Origin: Acholoe squamosa
Taxonomy: Eukaryota; Annelida; Polychaeta; Phyllodocida; Polynoidae
Direction of reading: 5' to 3'
DNA length: 64,000 bases
Assembly (NCBI GenBank): GCA_949317995.1
Contig: OX439036.1
Location: 24,154,854-24,218,853 of the forward strand
Shown: piece after piece, positions 1 through 9,000 of the stretch
How positions within the stretch are numbered: the stretch's first letter is position 1
Layout of the letters: each line of letters begins with the position of its first letter
Program-made: the position numbers and the translations under genes
The notes under the pieces: generated by a model
Database searches by the model: none
What the model was told of the DNA's origin: nothing
The model's input: the letters and a program-made list of their open reading frames with translations, nothing else

Positions 1-594
1 CCTGGTCCTACTTAAAGGCTGGCCCTGGTATCCACTATGCCGTCGAGGCAGTCTGCAATCGAACTGATCTTCTCCAGGGCAAGACCTTTGAGATATATGA
101 AGGCGATTCTAAGTGTTCCGACACATATGGGCCACTGGAGGCTATTGATATGTACCTTAAGGAGAAGGCTCATGTCTTCCTAGGCCCTGCTTGTGACTAC
201 GCTGTCGCGCCCATAGCTCGTTTTTCACCCCATTGGAATATCCCTATAATAACAGGCGGGGCCCTGGTGACTGCCTTTAGCAATAAGACGCAATACAGTC
301 TAATGACAAGGATCTCAGGGTCCTATGCCAAGATGGGTGAATATTTCACTGAAATGTTCAGACACTTCAACTGGGCTATCCCCGGCCTTATCTACAACAC
401 TAACCTCAGAAAAAGACAGCATTTAGGTAAAACGGAATGTTTCTTTGCTATGGAGGCTATTTATATGGCCCTAACACCAGCATTTAAGAGGAAGCACCCC
501 AAAATGAATATATGGTATGAGGCTTTTGATGAGAAGGGTCCGGATTACGTCAACTTCACCTCGATTCTCCAGTCAGCAGCGACAAGAACAAGAG
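1..594 (+). CDS. Natriuretic peptide receptor-like guanylyl cyclase, internal ligand-binding exon (partial)
   Basis: The frame starting at base 3 is open from the window edge to a splice donor at 595, about 197 codons. It resembles the extracellular ligand-binding (periplasmic-binding-like) fold of natriuretic peptide receptors. Visible landmarks are CSDTYGPLEAID, then VFLGPACDYAVAPIARF, then a stretch equivalent to the 'VPLLTAGA' loop, then YSLMTRISGSYAKMGEYF. The two cysteines (CSDT and PACD) sit where receptors of this family have a conserved disulfide pair. In the family this domain is outside the cell, and peptide binding activates an intracellular cyclase that makes cGMP; the kinase-like and cyclase domains are not in this window. 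The exon ends after the first base of a codon (phase 1). The true 5' exon border is beyond the window, so no start codon is claimed. The family call is firm; the exact paralogue, and whether it keeps a cyclase or is a clearance-type receptor, is unknown. Confidence 0.85.
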
Positions 595-600
595 GTAGGT
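595..600 (+). other. 5' splice site of receptor exon
   Basis: CAAGAG|GTAGGT fits a metazoan splice donor. Receptor-like coding sequence stops here, and the frame meets a stop about 30 bases later, as expected in an intron. Confidence 0.7.
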
Positions 601-1195
601 TGTGGTGGGAAAATTTTGGGTTAAAGTGACTACTGATGAAGGGGAGGGGATTGGATTTTAAGGGAGATAAATGGGACCGATATACCATCCCACCATACTA
701 TTATCCCAATCGATGAGATGAAATGGGGAACGTGGGGGAAGGGGTTACACACTGGGTATCTCCTTTAATGACACATTGGGTTAAACTACAATTCAAGATG
801 ACATTTTGCTGCTCTAGCCAAACATGAGCGTTTTGTCATGGTAGCATATCCGACAATAGGGTCGCTAATCAGTTTCTTAGAAATAAATGTATAGCTCACT
901 CTATAGAATGATATGAAATAGCATATATGCATACCCCCAACATGCAGAAAGTTCAATTTGCACGTAAAGCTAATAGCCCAGAGCTGCCTACCCACCTGCC
1001 ATCTGCACGAACAGCCAATAACCTCATGTAGACCTGGGATCCACTATACAAGACAACAATGAGGTCTACTCAGTGTTTCCATACAGAGTCATATAGGTGA
1101 GGTGTATTGTGTTGTATATTAGCCACCTTGGAGGCTTGGTGTACCTGAGTGATTTATCCAGGTTCCATTGCCTCCAGCCGGGCCTGTATTGGGTC
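601..1195. other. Intron sequence, nothing recognised
   Basis: No coding, RNA or repeat signal was seen between the receptor exon and the left end of the retrotransposon. Confidence 0.5.
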
Positions 1196-1334
1196 ATTAG
1201 TAGTAATGTCCCATTGCGGTTAATTTATACACACACGCCACCTAGCTGATCATACTGACGTAACCGGAAGTGACGCGCACAGACTGTATTGGCGCCATTC
1301 TTCATTCAAAGGTTGAACAATTCAGACGGATTTT
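1196..1334 (+). repeat. Split direct repeat A1
   Basis: 139 bases repeated at 5703-5841 with no difference that I can see. It is the left end of the element and holds promoter-like motifs. Confidence 0.92.
1256..1302 (+). promoter_or_regulatory. Probable TATA-less promoter in A1
   Basis: In about 45 bases there is a CRE/ATF-type TGACGTAA (1256-1263), an ETS/GABP-type ACCGGAAGT (1263-1271), an E2F-like TTGGCGCC (1289-1296) and a YY1-like GCCATTCTT. Clusters of such sites are typical of TATA-less metazoan promoters. The Gag ATG is about 140 bases downstream. The motifs are seen; promoter activity is inferred. Confidence 0.5.
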
Positions 1335-1440
1335 ACGCAGCACAAGAATCCACTGACATCGCCACTGAAATTGGCCTCCTTAATATTGGAAGTGAGCTAA
1401 TTAACAGTGGGAACAGCCGTGATACTTACAGACGTTGAAA

Positions 1441-2643
1441 ATGCCGAAAAAGACAGTAGCAGAATGTGCAAAAGACATAATAAGCATGCAGACTCAAATG
1501 TCGAGCATGCACGACATCTTGAAAAAATTGCAAGAGGCGGCAGAGAAAGAGCCAGAAACGGTAGAAGTGGAAGAGGAGGGTGCAGAAACAGAAGAGCCCT
1601 TACAAAAAAAGGACGCCAAAAAGAAAAAACCAAGCAAAAAGAAACGCGCCAAGCTCAAAGCGAAAAAGAGGCGACAAGAAACGCCGCCGGCGTCGGAGCG
1701 GAGCGAGGCGTCATCGGAGGAGGACGAGGAGGGGGGGCGCACGCCGAGGAGCAGCAGGCCGAGGGAGCGCTCAGCAACGCCGAGAACGCCGGAGGACAGG
1801 GGCAAATCCGAGCCACCGCAGCGCAGACGATCGCAGAGCGGACGCAGGGGGAACACATCCAGGAGTAACAGCCTCAATAGAGGCAGAGACTGGGAGGACG
1901 ATTGGGATCTACCAAATACAACACACGACCTGGAGGAGAACAGTGATTTACAGCGGAGGGTGTTAAGCATTCTTCAAACAGGGCTGAATCCGGGCAGAAA
2001 AAGCAAGTCGGGTAAGCGCCATTTTGCTCATGCACATATCGCTAGGGGGCAAAAGAAAGCAGCAATCACTCCGGGCGAGATATCGTTTTCTGAGCTTATA
2101 TGGGGCCTATTGCAAGTACAAACATACTATTATTCAGACAAGGTAGAATATAATTGTATAAGAGAGCACATCGAGGCGATAGCAGAAGATGCAATGTCAT
2201 ACCCCGAACAAAACGTCATTAAATGGTCTGAAGAAGTGCAGAAATATATATTTGACAAAGGCACTACATGGGAGAAAGCACAAAAGAAAATAGAGCATTT
2301 CAGATTACAGTATTCACAACGATTTGAATTGCACCCCGACATAGAAAAGGCAGGTACGGTCGCCGGCGGCGGGGGTGGTGGCGGGGGCGGTAATACAATG
2401 GCCCCCTACATGTCAGCCGAGCTGAAGGCGGCAGAACCGGGCCCTCTATGTAAACATTACAATATAGGGTCGTGCAAATCAAACAAAGATCACACAGTAA
2501 AAGGTTACAGACATCTGCATTACTGTGCATTTTGCGCGTATGCTAGGGTCGAATATAACAGGCATGCAGAAAACGACTGTAAATACAAGAAAAAACGGGA
2601 CGAAAAGAGAAAGCAAAATGCAGAAAAAGAAAAGGATTTTTGA
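1441..2643 (+). CDS. gag: Gag-like ORF1 protein of Ngaro-like element (400 aa)
   Basis: A 400-codon ORF starting MPKKTVAECAKDI. I start it at ATG 1441; an in-frame TTG six bases earlier is not a likely eukaryotic start. Residues about 8-35 could form a coiled coil. They are followed by an acidic patch and then a long, very basic Lys/Arg/Ser/Glu-rich segment (about 55-150) that looks disordered and fit for nucleic-acid binding. The middle (about 180-300) is more ordered, followed by a poly-Gly linker. The C-terminus (about 337-385) has the Cys/His pattern CKHYNIGSC...H...HYCAFC...H...C, a zinc-binding module of the kind found in DIRS/Ngaro ORF1 proteins. The probable role is to package element RNA into a particle for reverse transcription. 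The stop TGA at 2641 sits directly on the putative frameshift site. The function is a family inference; the ORF and zinc motif are seen. Confidence 0.82.
   Translation: MPKKTVAECAKDIISMQTQMSSMHDILKKLQEAAEKEPETVEVEEEGAETEEPLQKKDAKKKKPSKKKRAKLKAKKRRQETPPASERSEASSEEDEEGGRTPRSSRPRERSATPRTPEDRGKSEPPQRRRSQSGRRGNTSRSNSLNRGRDWEDDWDLPNTTHDLEENSDLQRRVLSILQTGLNPGRKSKSGKRHFAHAHIARGQKKAAITPGEISFSELIWGLLQVQTYYYSDKVEYNCIREHIEAIAEDAMSYPEQNVIKWSEEVQKYIFDKGTTWEKAQKKIEHFRLQYSQRFELHPDIEKAGTVAGGGGGGGGGNTMAPYMSAELKAAEPGPLCKHYNIGSCKSNKDHTVKGYRHLHYCAFCAYARVEYNRHAENDCKYKKKRDEKRKQNAEKEKDF
2634..2643 (+). promoter_or_regulatory. Putative -1 ribosomal frameshift site, Gag to RT
   Basis: GGATTTT at 2634-2640 lies in the Gag frame as G GAT TTT, followed at once by the Gag stop TGA. 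Slipping back one base gives GGA TTT TTG, which enters the RT frame. GGAUUUU is an established -1 slippery heptamer (dianthoviruses such as red clover necrotic mosaic virus). The RT frame has no in-frame ATG until 2973, inside the ORF, so a fused product is plausible. I did not fold the downstream RNA for a stimulator. Confidence 0.55.
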
Positions 2644-4622
2644 ATCGAATTTTACCCACTAGTAATAAGAAACATTGTAACACGTTATGTGCTGCGGGCG
2701 AGCGCGAGGCGAGGGCCATTGGCAATAGTGTCGCGGCCGCAACAGCACCCAATGAAAGCGATCAAAACAAAGTGCCCACTGTAAAGGTGGGAGGCGGCAA
2801 TGAGGGAAAGGTAACTACGGCGGGGGGAGTAGGCGCAGACCCTGAGGGGAAAGCGCCCGATCCCGGTAAGCTGGCAGCTCCAAATATAGACATTAGGGCT
2901 GTTTATGAACCATATATTGCAGAGGCATGGCCGTGGCCCACGGAAGAAGCAGCGGCGGCATGCCCGCAATATATGAACATATATACAGCAGTCAGAAAAG
3001 AATGCACTCCAAATTATATGGGGGCGCGCGTTCAGGTGCCCTCAGGTGTGAATTGTGATCATTGGGACGAAATGTTGAATGAGGGCGGAGACAGGAGGGT
3101 GGGAGGTTTCCTGAGATTCGGTTGGCCTACTTGTTATATGGCGAGTGAACAACCAATACCAACATATTCAAACCACTCGAACACAGGGGAATATGATAGC
3201 GACATAGAAGCCTTCATAAGCAAGGAAGTAGCACTGGGCGCCATGTTGGGTCCGTTTGCGGCTCCCCCATTCGAGCCTTGGTCTCAAGTAAGTCCTCTTT
3301 TAACCAGACCAAAGAAGGACAGTAATAAAAGAAGAGTTATCATTGATCTGTCATATCCCCAGGGCAGATCGGTTAATGACGGAATTCAAAAGAATGTGTA
3401 TGAAGGGGAGAGTTATAAGTACACTCTCCCCACCATACTCACCCTGGGTGCGGAGGTCAGACGTAGGGGGAGGGGTTGCTATATCTACAAGTTAGACTTG
3501 GCTAGAGCATTCAGACAACTCAGAATTTGCCCCCTCTCATACCCGCTACTGGGAATTACACACAAAGACAAATACTACATAGATCTCACCCCGGCATTTG
3601 GTTGTAAGGTATCTGGAGGCGCGCAACAGCGTGTGTCTAATACTCTGTGCGAGTTCATGAGCAGAGAAGGGCATACAATGTACGCGTACGTAGACGATTT
3701 CTGTGGTATAGCCACCACCATGGGGGAAGCAACGCGCGGCTTTGATAGATTCAAAGAAATGTGTGATTACCTAGGTATGGTGCTAGCCGATGACAAATCG
3801 GCAGCCCCTGATACCAAGATGGAGTGGCTGGGCATAGATGTTGACACAGAACGCATGATTGTCAGCATACCGGACGTAAAAATGAATGAAATATCATCTG
3901 AGTGTGAGCTATGGTTAAACAAAGAAAAAGCCACACGTAGAGAGGTACAAAGTTTGACGGGCAAGTTATCCCACATTTCACAGTGCATTCCGCACTCGCG
4001 CAAGTTCATGAATCGCATTCTAGCAGCCCTCAGGGCGAGCGCGAGGACGGGTGTGGTGAATGTGGGAGAGCAGGTTAAAAAGGACATAGAATGGTTCGTA
4101 AAGTTCTCTAGACAATTCAATGGTGTAGTGCTACTGGACATAGAGCACCCTCGAGAATACATTGAGGTGGATTCCACACTCAAGGCGGGAGGGGGTTTCT
4201 CTGATACGGAATACTACCGTATTGACTATCCCGTCGAATACCAGGACGAACATCATATCTCGAGATTAGAGGGTCTGAATGTACTAATTGGTATAAAAAC
4301 GCTGCTGCCCCCTAGTGACAAAAAACTGTGCATTGTGGTGAAGACTGACAATTCCGCTTCGGCGGCGGTACTCATGAATGGCCGAACCCATGACTCCTTT
4401 ATGGCGGCGTGTGCCCGCGAGCTAGCTATGTATGTTGCCGTGCAGCAGTGGAAGGTCAAGGTGATTCATGTGCCAGGTGAAAGCCTGGTGCTAGCAGACG
4501 CCTTGTCCAGGTACGCACTGAGTCAGGACTACAAGGGCATTGTTAACCGCGAGGTGCTGAAGCGAGGTTTAGTGTGGGTCGACCCGGTAGATGTGTTGAC
4601 TGCCCTAAGAGATGACTGGTAA
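2640..4622 (+). CDS. Reverse transcriptase / RNase H (ORF2), probably made as a Gag fusion
   Basis: Open for 660 codons from the overlap with Gag; numbering is from codon 2640. There is no ATG before residue 112, so translation most likely enters from Gag by -1 frameshifting. The RT domain runs from about 185 to 450. It shows RPKKDSNKRRVIIDLS, motif A KLDLARAF with Asp286, a PAFG-type motif, and the catalytic box YVDD at 350-353 (bases 3687-3698). RNase H follows with a D-E-D-D set at about Asp511 (IEVDST), Glu544 (RLEGLN), Asp570 (KTDNSA) and Asp620 (LADALSR). The enzyme copies the element RNA into DNA and removes the RNA strand. No protease, integrase or methyltransferase is fused to it. 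All catalytic residues are present, in line with a functional copy. A splice into the frame (candidate acceptor near 2657-2661) is an alternative to frameshifting. Confidence 0.88.
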   Translation: MNRILPTSNKKHCNTLCAAGEREARAIGNSVAAATAPNESDQNKVPTVKVGGGNEGKVTTAGGVGADPEGKAPDPGKLAAPNIDIRAVYEPYIAEAWPWPTEEAAAACPQYMNIYTAVRKECTPNYMGARVQVPSGVNCDHWDEMLNEGGDRRVGGFLRFGWPTCYMASEQPIPTYSNHSNTGEYDSDIEAFISKEVALGAMLGPFAAPPFEPWSQVSPLLTRPKKDSNKRRVIIDLSYPQGRSVNDGIQKNVYEGESYKYTLPTILTLGAEVRRRGRGCYIYKLDLARAFRQLRICPLSYPLLGITHKDKYYIDLTPAFGCKVSGGAQQRVSNTLCEFMSREGHTMYAYVDDFCGIATTMGEATRGFDRFKEMCDYLGMVLADDKSAAPDTKMEWLGIDVDTERMIVSIPDVKMNEISSECELWLNKEKATRREVQSLTGKLSHISQCIPHSRKFMNRILAALRASARTGVVNVGEQVKKDIEWFVKFSRQFNGVVLLDIEHPREYIEVDSTLKAGGGFSDTEYYRIDYPVEYQDEHHISRLEGLNVLIGIKTLLPPSDKKLCIVVKTDNSASAAVLMNGRTHDSFMAACARELAMYVAVQQWKVKVIHVPGESLVLADALSRYALSQDYKGIVNREVLKRGLVWVDPVDVLTALRDDW

Positions 4623-4744
4623 TTATACTTACAGGTACCGGTAGCACAGCTCTGTTTAGGCAGACCAGGAGGACTTATGAAGCGGCTTTTACAGACAAGA
4701 CAGCGAGAAACAGATGGAAACAGGCAAAGACTTATGTAGCATTC

Positions 4745-5587
4745 ATGCTAGTATACGGTAACGATTGTTTATTACCTACACAGGTTGAGATATTGATGTT
4801 TATACAGTTGTTAGCCAACTCTTTTAAATCACCGCAGTCAGTCAGAAATGCCGTGTCTGGAGCAAAAAACTTTGTCATAGAGAAAGGGGGTGACTCTAAA
4901 GCTTTCACTTCCCCAATGGTAAAAAACATGTTGAACGGGATAAAAAGATTATCCACACACGTAGTGTCACAGGCACCAGCATTATCTGCTGGTTTTATAA
5001 AGAGGTTATGCTCTACCCTTTGCAAAATATCCCGGCTGGGAGTAGTAGTATCATGTATTGTGTTATTCTGCTTCGCGACGTTTGTGAGGCAATCTAATGT
5101 AGTGTACACACCAGATGGTTCTAACCACATTATCAGAATGAAAGATATCAGCTTTTCAACAAATCACATGTGGGTAACAGTAAGGTCCACGAAAACGTTA
5201 CACTCAGGTAATGGAGTCATACTGCCAGTAGAAAAATCTCCTCACAGTAAATACTGCCCAGTTGAGGCGTACAAAATAGCAACTGCTATGCATAAAAGAT
5301 CAAGTAGCTCTCCAGTTTTTCTATACCCTGGCACTAACAGACCCATCACTGCCACCGAGGCTAATAAAATAATTCAGGTTGCGGCCATTGCATTGGGACA
5401 CCCAAAAGCAAGAAGAATAACTCTTCATTCACTAAGAAGATCAGGTGCGAAATTATGCGCACAATATGGCATTTCAGAAGACCATATTCAGAAACACGGA
5501 ACATGGAAATCAAGTTCTGTATATACATACGTACCTAAAATAATATTCACAAGGGTCCCAAAGGTGGTTGCAACAATACTCAAATAA
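4745..5587 (+). CDS. Tyrosine recombinase (YR integrase) of Ngaro-like element
   Basis: The 280-codon frame from ATG 4745 encodes a tyrosine recombinase with a complete active site: Arg115 (FVRQSN), Lys150, His228 and Arg231 (HSLRR), His251/Trp254 (KHGTW) and nucleophile Tyr262. It would cut and join DNA through a 3'-phosphotyrosine and insert the circular cDNA. The ATG may not be the true start. The same frame is open upstream to 4616, and that stretch (RTYEAAFTDKTARNRW...) looks like the start of the helical core-binding domain. How the frame is entered is unclear. It is offset by -1 from the RT frame, but I see no slippery heptamer at the RT stop. TTATACTTACAG ending at 4633 resembles a splice acceptor. 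The recombinase follows RT/RNase H directly, as in Ngaro elements. Confidence 0.88.
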   Translation: MLVYGNDCLLPTQVEILMFIQLLANSFKSPQSVRNAVSGAKNFVIEKGGDSKAFTSPMVKNMLNGIKRLSTHVVSQAPALSAGFIKRLCSTLCKISRLGVVVSCIVLFCFATFVRQSNVVYTPDGSNHIIRMKDISFSTNHMWVTVRSTKTLHSGNGVILPVEKSPHSKYCPVEAYKIATAMHKRSSSSPVFLYPGTNRPITATEANKIIQVAAIALGHPKARRITLHSLRRSGAKLCAQYGISEDHIQKHGTWKSSSVYTYVPKIIFTRVPKVVATILK

Positions 5588-5601
5588 GACACCTACGGTA
5601 T

Positions 5602-5706
5602 GGTGTTTGTTGATATAAACTATTGTTGCATTGTGTGTTGCATGAAAATGATATTAATAAAATGTTTTACTTCTCCAGCTGGTGGTTGTGTGTGATTACA
5701 TAATTA
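5602..5706 (+). repeat. Split direct repeat B1
   Basis: 105 bases, identical by eye to 5903-6007. It begins 14 bases after the recombinase stop and overlaps A2 by four bases (ATTA). Confidence 0.9.
5656..5661 (+). terminator. Polyadenylation signal in B1
   Basis: AATAAA lies in B1 and is repeated at 5957-5962 in B2, with a GT-rich stretch (GGTGGTTGTGTGTG) 20-40 bases downstream. This is the usual arrangement of a metazoan poly(A) site. Confidence 0.6.
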
Positions 5707-5841
5707 GTAGTAATGTCCCATTGCGGTTAATTTATACACACACGCCACCTAGCTGATCATACTGACGTAACCGGAAGTGACGCGCACAGACTGTATTGGC
5801 GCCATTCTTCATTCAAAGGTTGAACAATTCAGACGGATTTT
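5703..5841 (+). repeat. Split direct repeat A2
   Basis: An apparently exact copy of A1, placed after B1 so that B1-A2 mimics the circle junction. A 61-base spacer (5842-5902) separates it from B2. Confidence 0.92.
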
Positions 5842-5902
5842 CCCACCCGCCGTCCCCAAAACATATAAAAGGTATAAAGAAATGTAGAATTAAGATATAT
5901 AG

Positions 5903-6007
5903 GGTGTTTGTTGATATAAACTATTGTTGCATTGTGTGTTGCATGAAAATGATATTAATAAAATGTTTTACTTCTCCAGCTGGTGGTTGTGTGTGATTAC
6001 ATAATTA
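5903..6007 (+). repeat. Split direct repeat B2, right end of element
   Basis: An apparently exact copy of B1. Homology ends at ATAATTA, which I take as the right border. Confidence 0.9.
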
Positions 6008-9000
6008 ATATAAGGCAGGTAAACACACGCCGGTTATATATACCCATGATGCAAGATCAGGGTTGGAGATTGATCCGCCATCATGATGTGGACAGTGGAG
6101 GTGTCAATTAAGCAAGCCTATAGGATCTACCAATAGTATCATAGGTGCGTCATATAGGTCAGGAGGTTATTTCTCCAATACGATAGCAGACAGCTCCACT
6201 GCTGCATATCCCAATTCTACCCCTCTGGGGATTCTGATACTATGTGGAGGTTGCAGTCGTAGTATGTTAAGAAATAACCCACAGGGCCAGAGTGAATGTG
6301 GAACGTCCAGCGTCCAGGGAGGGTAAACCAGCCATTGACTTGAACAGGCTATCACTCTCCAAGATAAATATGTTTATGGGTCATTGTGAGTTTGATACAG
6401 TTGCTAAGACACGTGCACCTTAATTTACCTCTTGACCTAATGCATTTTATCCAATAACCTTCACTGATCTATAGAGATAAAAGTGTCTGACATTTCATAT
6501 TGGCCTATATGATAATGGGGATTGGGACTACTTTAAGTGTGATAGTTATGTTGGGATATGACCCGATCAACCTGCAACTGCTGCAGATATATTAAGGTTA
6601 TCATTATTCAAATCAGCATCAACCCTTTGATACATAGTTTATTCTAAACTGATCTGATATAAATATTCCTTCTCTGTGTCAGGATTAAGGTTTTTCTAAG
6701 GTTATACACGGTCTAACCGGCTTTGCTGGTACATGTATAAATTCCACTTAGGTATTCATGGTAGTACTAACAAAGCACTAAAGTAGAAACTGTCTCAGAG
6801 GCCTAAAATACTTGACATGGCAGACCATGGTTAGAACGGATGGGCTATAATCTGTTGATGGACATTTTACGATAGTAATCCTCTTATGGTTAGGATTATC
6901 CCTCGTCAATCTCTTTATCAGCAATGCTATGTAATCTAACACATCGATGATGTCGAATGCGTGCAGACCTGGGACTGCTAGGATAGGGTGTCTTTGCTTG
7001 CAATCAGAAGCTTGATGACATTACTACATAGTGGCCCCATCTCTCTCTGCCTATTTCAGAACCATTCCAGGCCCGGGTGTATGCAAGGACAGCCCCTGTG
7101 TACAACTTGATTTTCCCTCTCTCTGCTGGGTTTAGTGAAAGCTTAGTGACGGTCCCAGCCGCCTTCATGGTGGTAATTAAACGGGGCGCACTGCTATAAT
7201 TAATTGTCAGCCAGGGATATGATTTGTTGTGGGAATGTGATGATGTGCTAATCGATATCCATCACTTATATATATGGGAGAGCATGGAGAGCCAGGACTG
7301 CTGTAGCTCTTACCCAGTCTCTACCCAAGGCTCCTGAGCTGCTCGTTTCTTTTGCACTGCTCAGCAGGAGCAGCTCCTACTAAAATCTAATTAGTTAGAC
7401 TGTTGTCTTTACCTGAGTAAAATCAGTTTTTAGTAAAAGTAGTTCAGTAGATCAGATAACCCTCTCTAAAGGTTATAGGTTTGGCTTTCCATAATTGTCT
7501 CACCAGGGACATAACCAATGGTGATCGATGTTTGCTGGAAGAGCACATGCGGAGTAGTAATAGTATAGGAACTTTCAGCAGCCTGGATTCAGATCAAGAC
7601 TTCTGCCTGAGCCTTTGGATAGTGTTTAGTATCAGCTTGTATGTTGATGGCATAGAGTTAGGAATGCACGCATCTAAGTGACCAGTGCTGGATGGTCGGG
7701 TGGTTTCAAAGCATAGCTTAACTGTTTGTCCTCCAGGTCCTACCCCAGGTGATCCATTCCTGATCCTGTTACATAAAACCCTCTTATACACATACACATA
7801 CCCCTTTTACCTCTACTAACAAAAAAAACCTAGTTAAATACACATTTCTGACCTTCCACTCCAGGTCTTTACATAACCCCCCTCATACCCCAACCCATCA
7901 AGATATCAACTGTGCCATTTCCATTACACCGAACCCTCTATGGAGATTTGGTCACATATTTCTTACTTTGTCAAGGCAAAGACGTGGAACCGATACCTGG
8001 GTGGACTAAGGTAATGTTGTGCAGTTAGTGACAGTCACATGTCCAACCCTCTGACAGCCATCTGGGTTACGGATGGGCTTGTCCTCTGAGGCTATCCCAT
8101 TGGGCTGTCAAGTAATATCCTCCTGCCATGCAGACTCAGGATTTATTTGGCATGATGAGCGCCTGGCCGTGAAAGGCTTGATCCCTGCCAGGTTAAATCC
8201 TACTTTCCCACCCCTCTCCATCCTCACACACCTTCTGTCTGAACTCAGAAGAAGCAGTGTGTCCTGTTTTTGACTCATGGCCGTTTCCATCCACCACCCC
8301 CTCAGTCATAAAACACATCAGAGTCATGTCGCCATCGGATCTCCAGGAAGCTCTTCTTTGCGAACAGCAGAAGAAAGGAGTCGGAAACTTCAGGAGACAA
8401 TGGGGGGCAAACTTAGGAGAGAAGCAGTCCCAAAACAATGCAACAGGCTTTGTGACTCCGAAGCTAGGTTTTGGAGCTGTTCAGTCTGGGGGGTCTCCCA
8501 CTGCATGTATTCACATAAGAAAGAGTCTGAATAATGTTATCTTATTGATACATCTATAAACAAGAGAGAAATTGTATTCTTATCTTATCAAAACATCAGT
8601 ACACAATGGGAGAGAACATCTCATGTATTAAAGACCGTTGATAAGTCTGCTCTATTATTGTCGGTATAATCTATATATAGTATAACAAACCGGTGCTGTT
8701 GTCTTATGATAAAACCCAAATGTCAATAATTATCACCTAAACCTCTCATCCTCTCATATTCAAATGTCAAACCGTAAATGTTTTAATTATACTGCATCAC
8801 CCTACCCTAATCTACATTAATTATCTTTATTAGCAATGTGTTGAGTGATGCAGGCTTGTTTTATAATCATAATGATACTACAGACCCAATGAAGCACGGT
8901 TTTGTTAAATAGTAAATCCCAACCCCTTAACTCAGATAAAATTGCAAATAGATTTATAATAAGACTTGTTTTACAGTCTGCTACAAACTGATTAAGCCAA

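Larger units (their letters stand above)
1196..6007 (+). mobile_element. Complete Ngaro-like tyrosine-recombinase retrotransposon
   Basis: The element is bounded by split direct repeats in the order A1 (1196-1334), coding region, B1 (5602-5706), A2 (5703-5841), B2 (5903-6007). B1 and A2 overlap by ATTA. This is the layout of PAT/Ngaro-type YR elements, in which the internal B1-A2 junction copies the joined ends of a circular intermediate. It carries Gag, RT plus RNase H, and a tyrosine recombinase, all in the + sense. I see no DDE integrase, no aspartic protease and no methyltransferase ORF; the lack of a methyltransferase favours Ngaro over DIRS or PAT. Both repeat pairs appear identical base for base and all three ORFs are open, so the copy looks recent and possibly active. 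It lies just downstream of the receptor exon, in the same orientation. No target-site duplication is expected and none was seen. Confidence 0.9.

Noticed and set aside
1407..1970. ORFs of 128-158 codons overlapping Gag in other frames
   Set aside because: Shadows of the Arg/Lys/Glu-rich Gag region; the 400-codon Gag frame with its zinc motif explains the locus.
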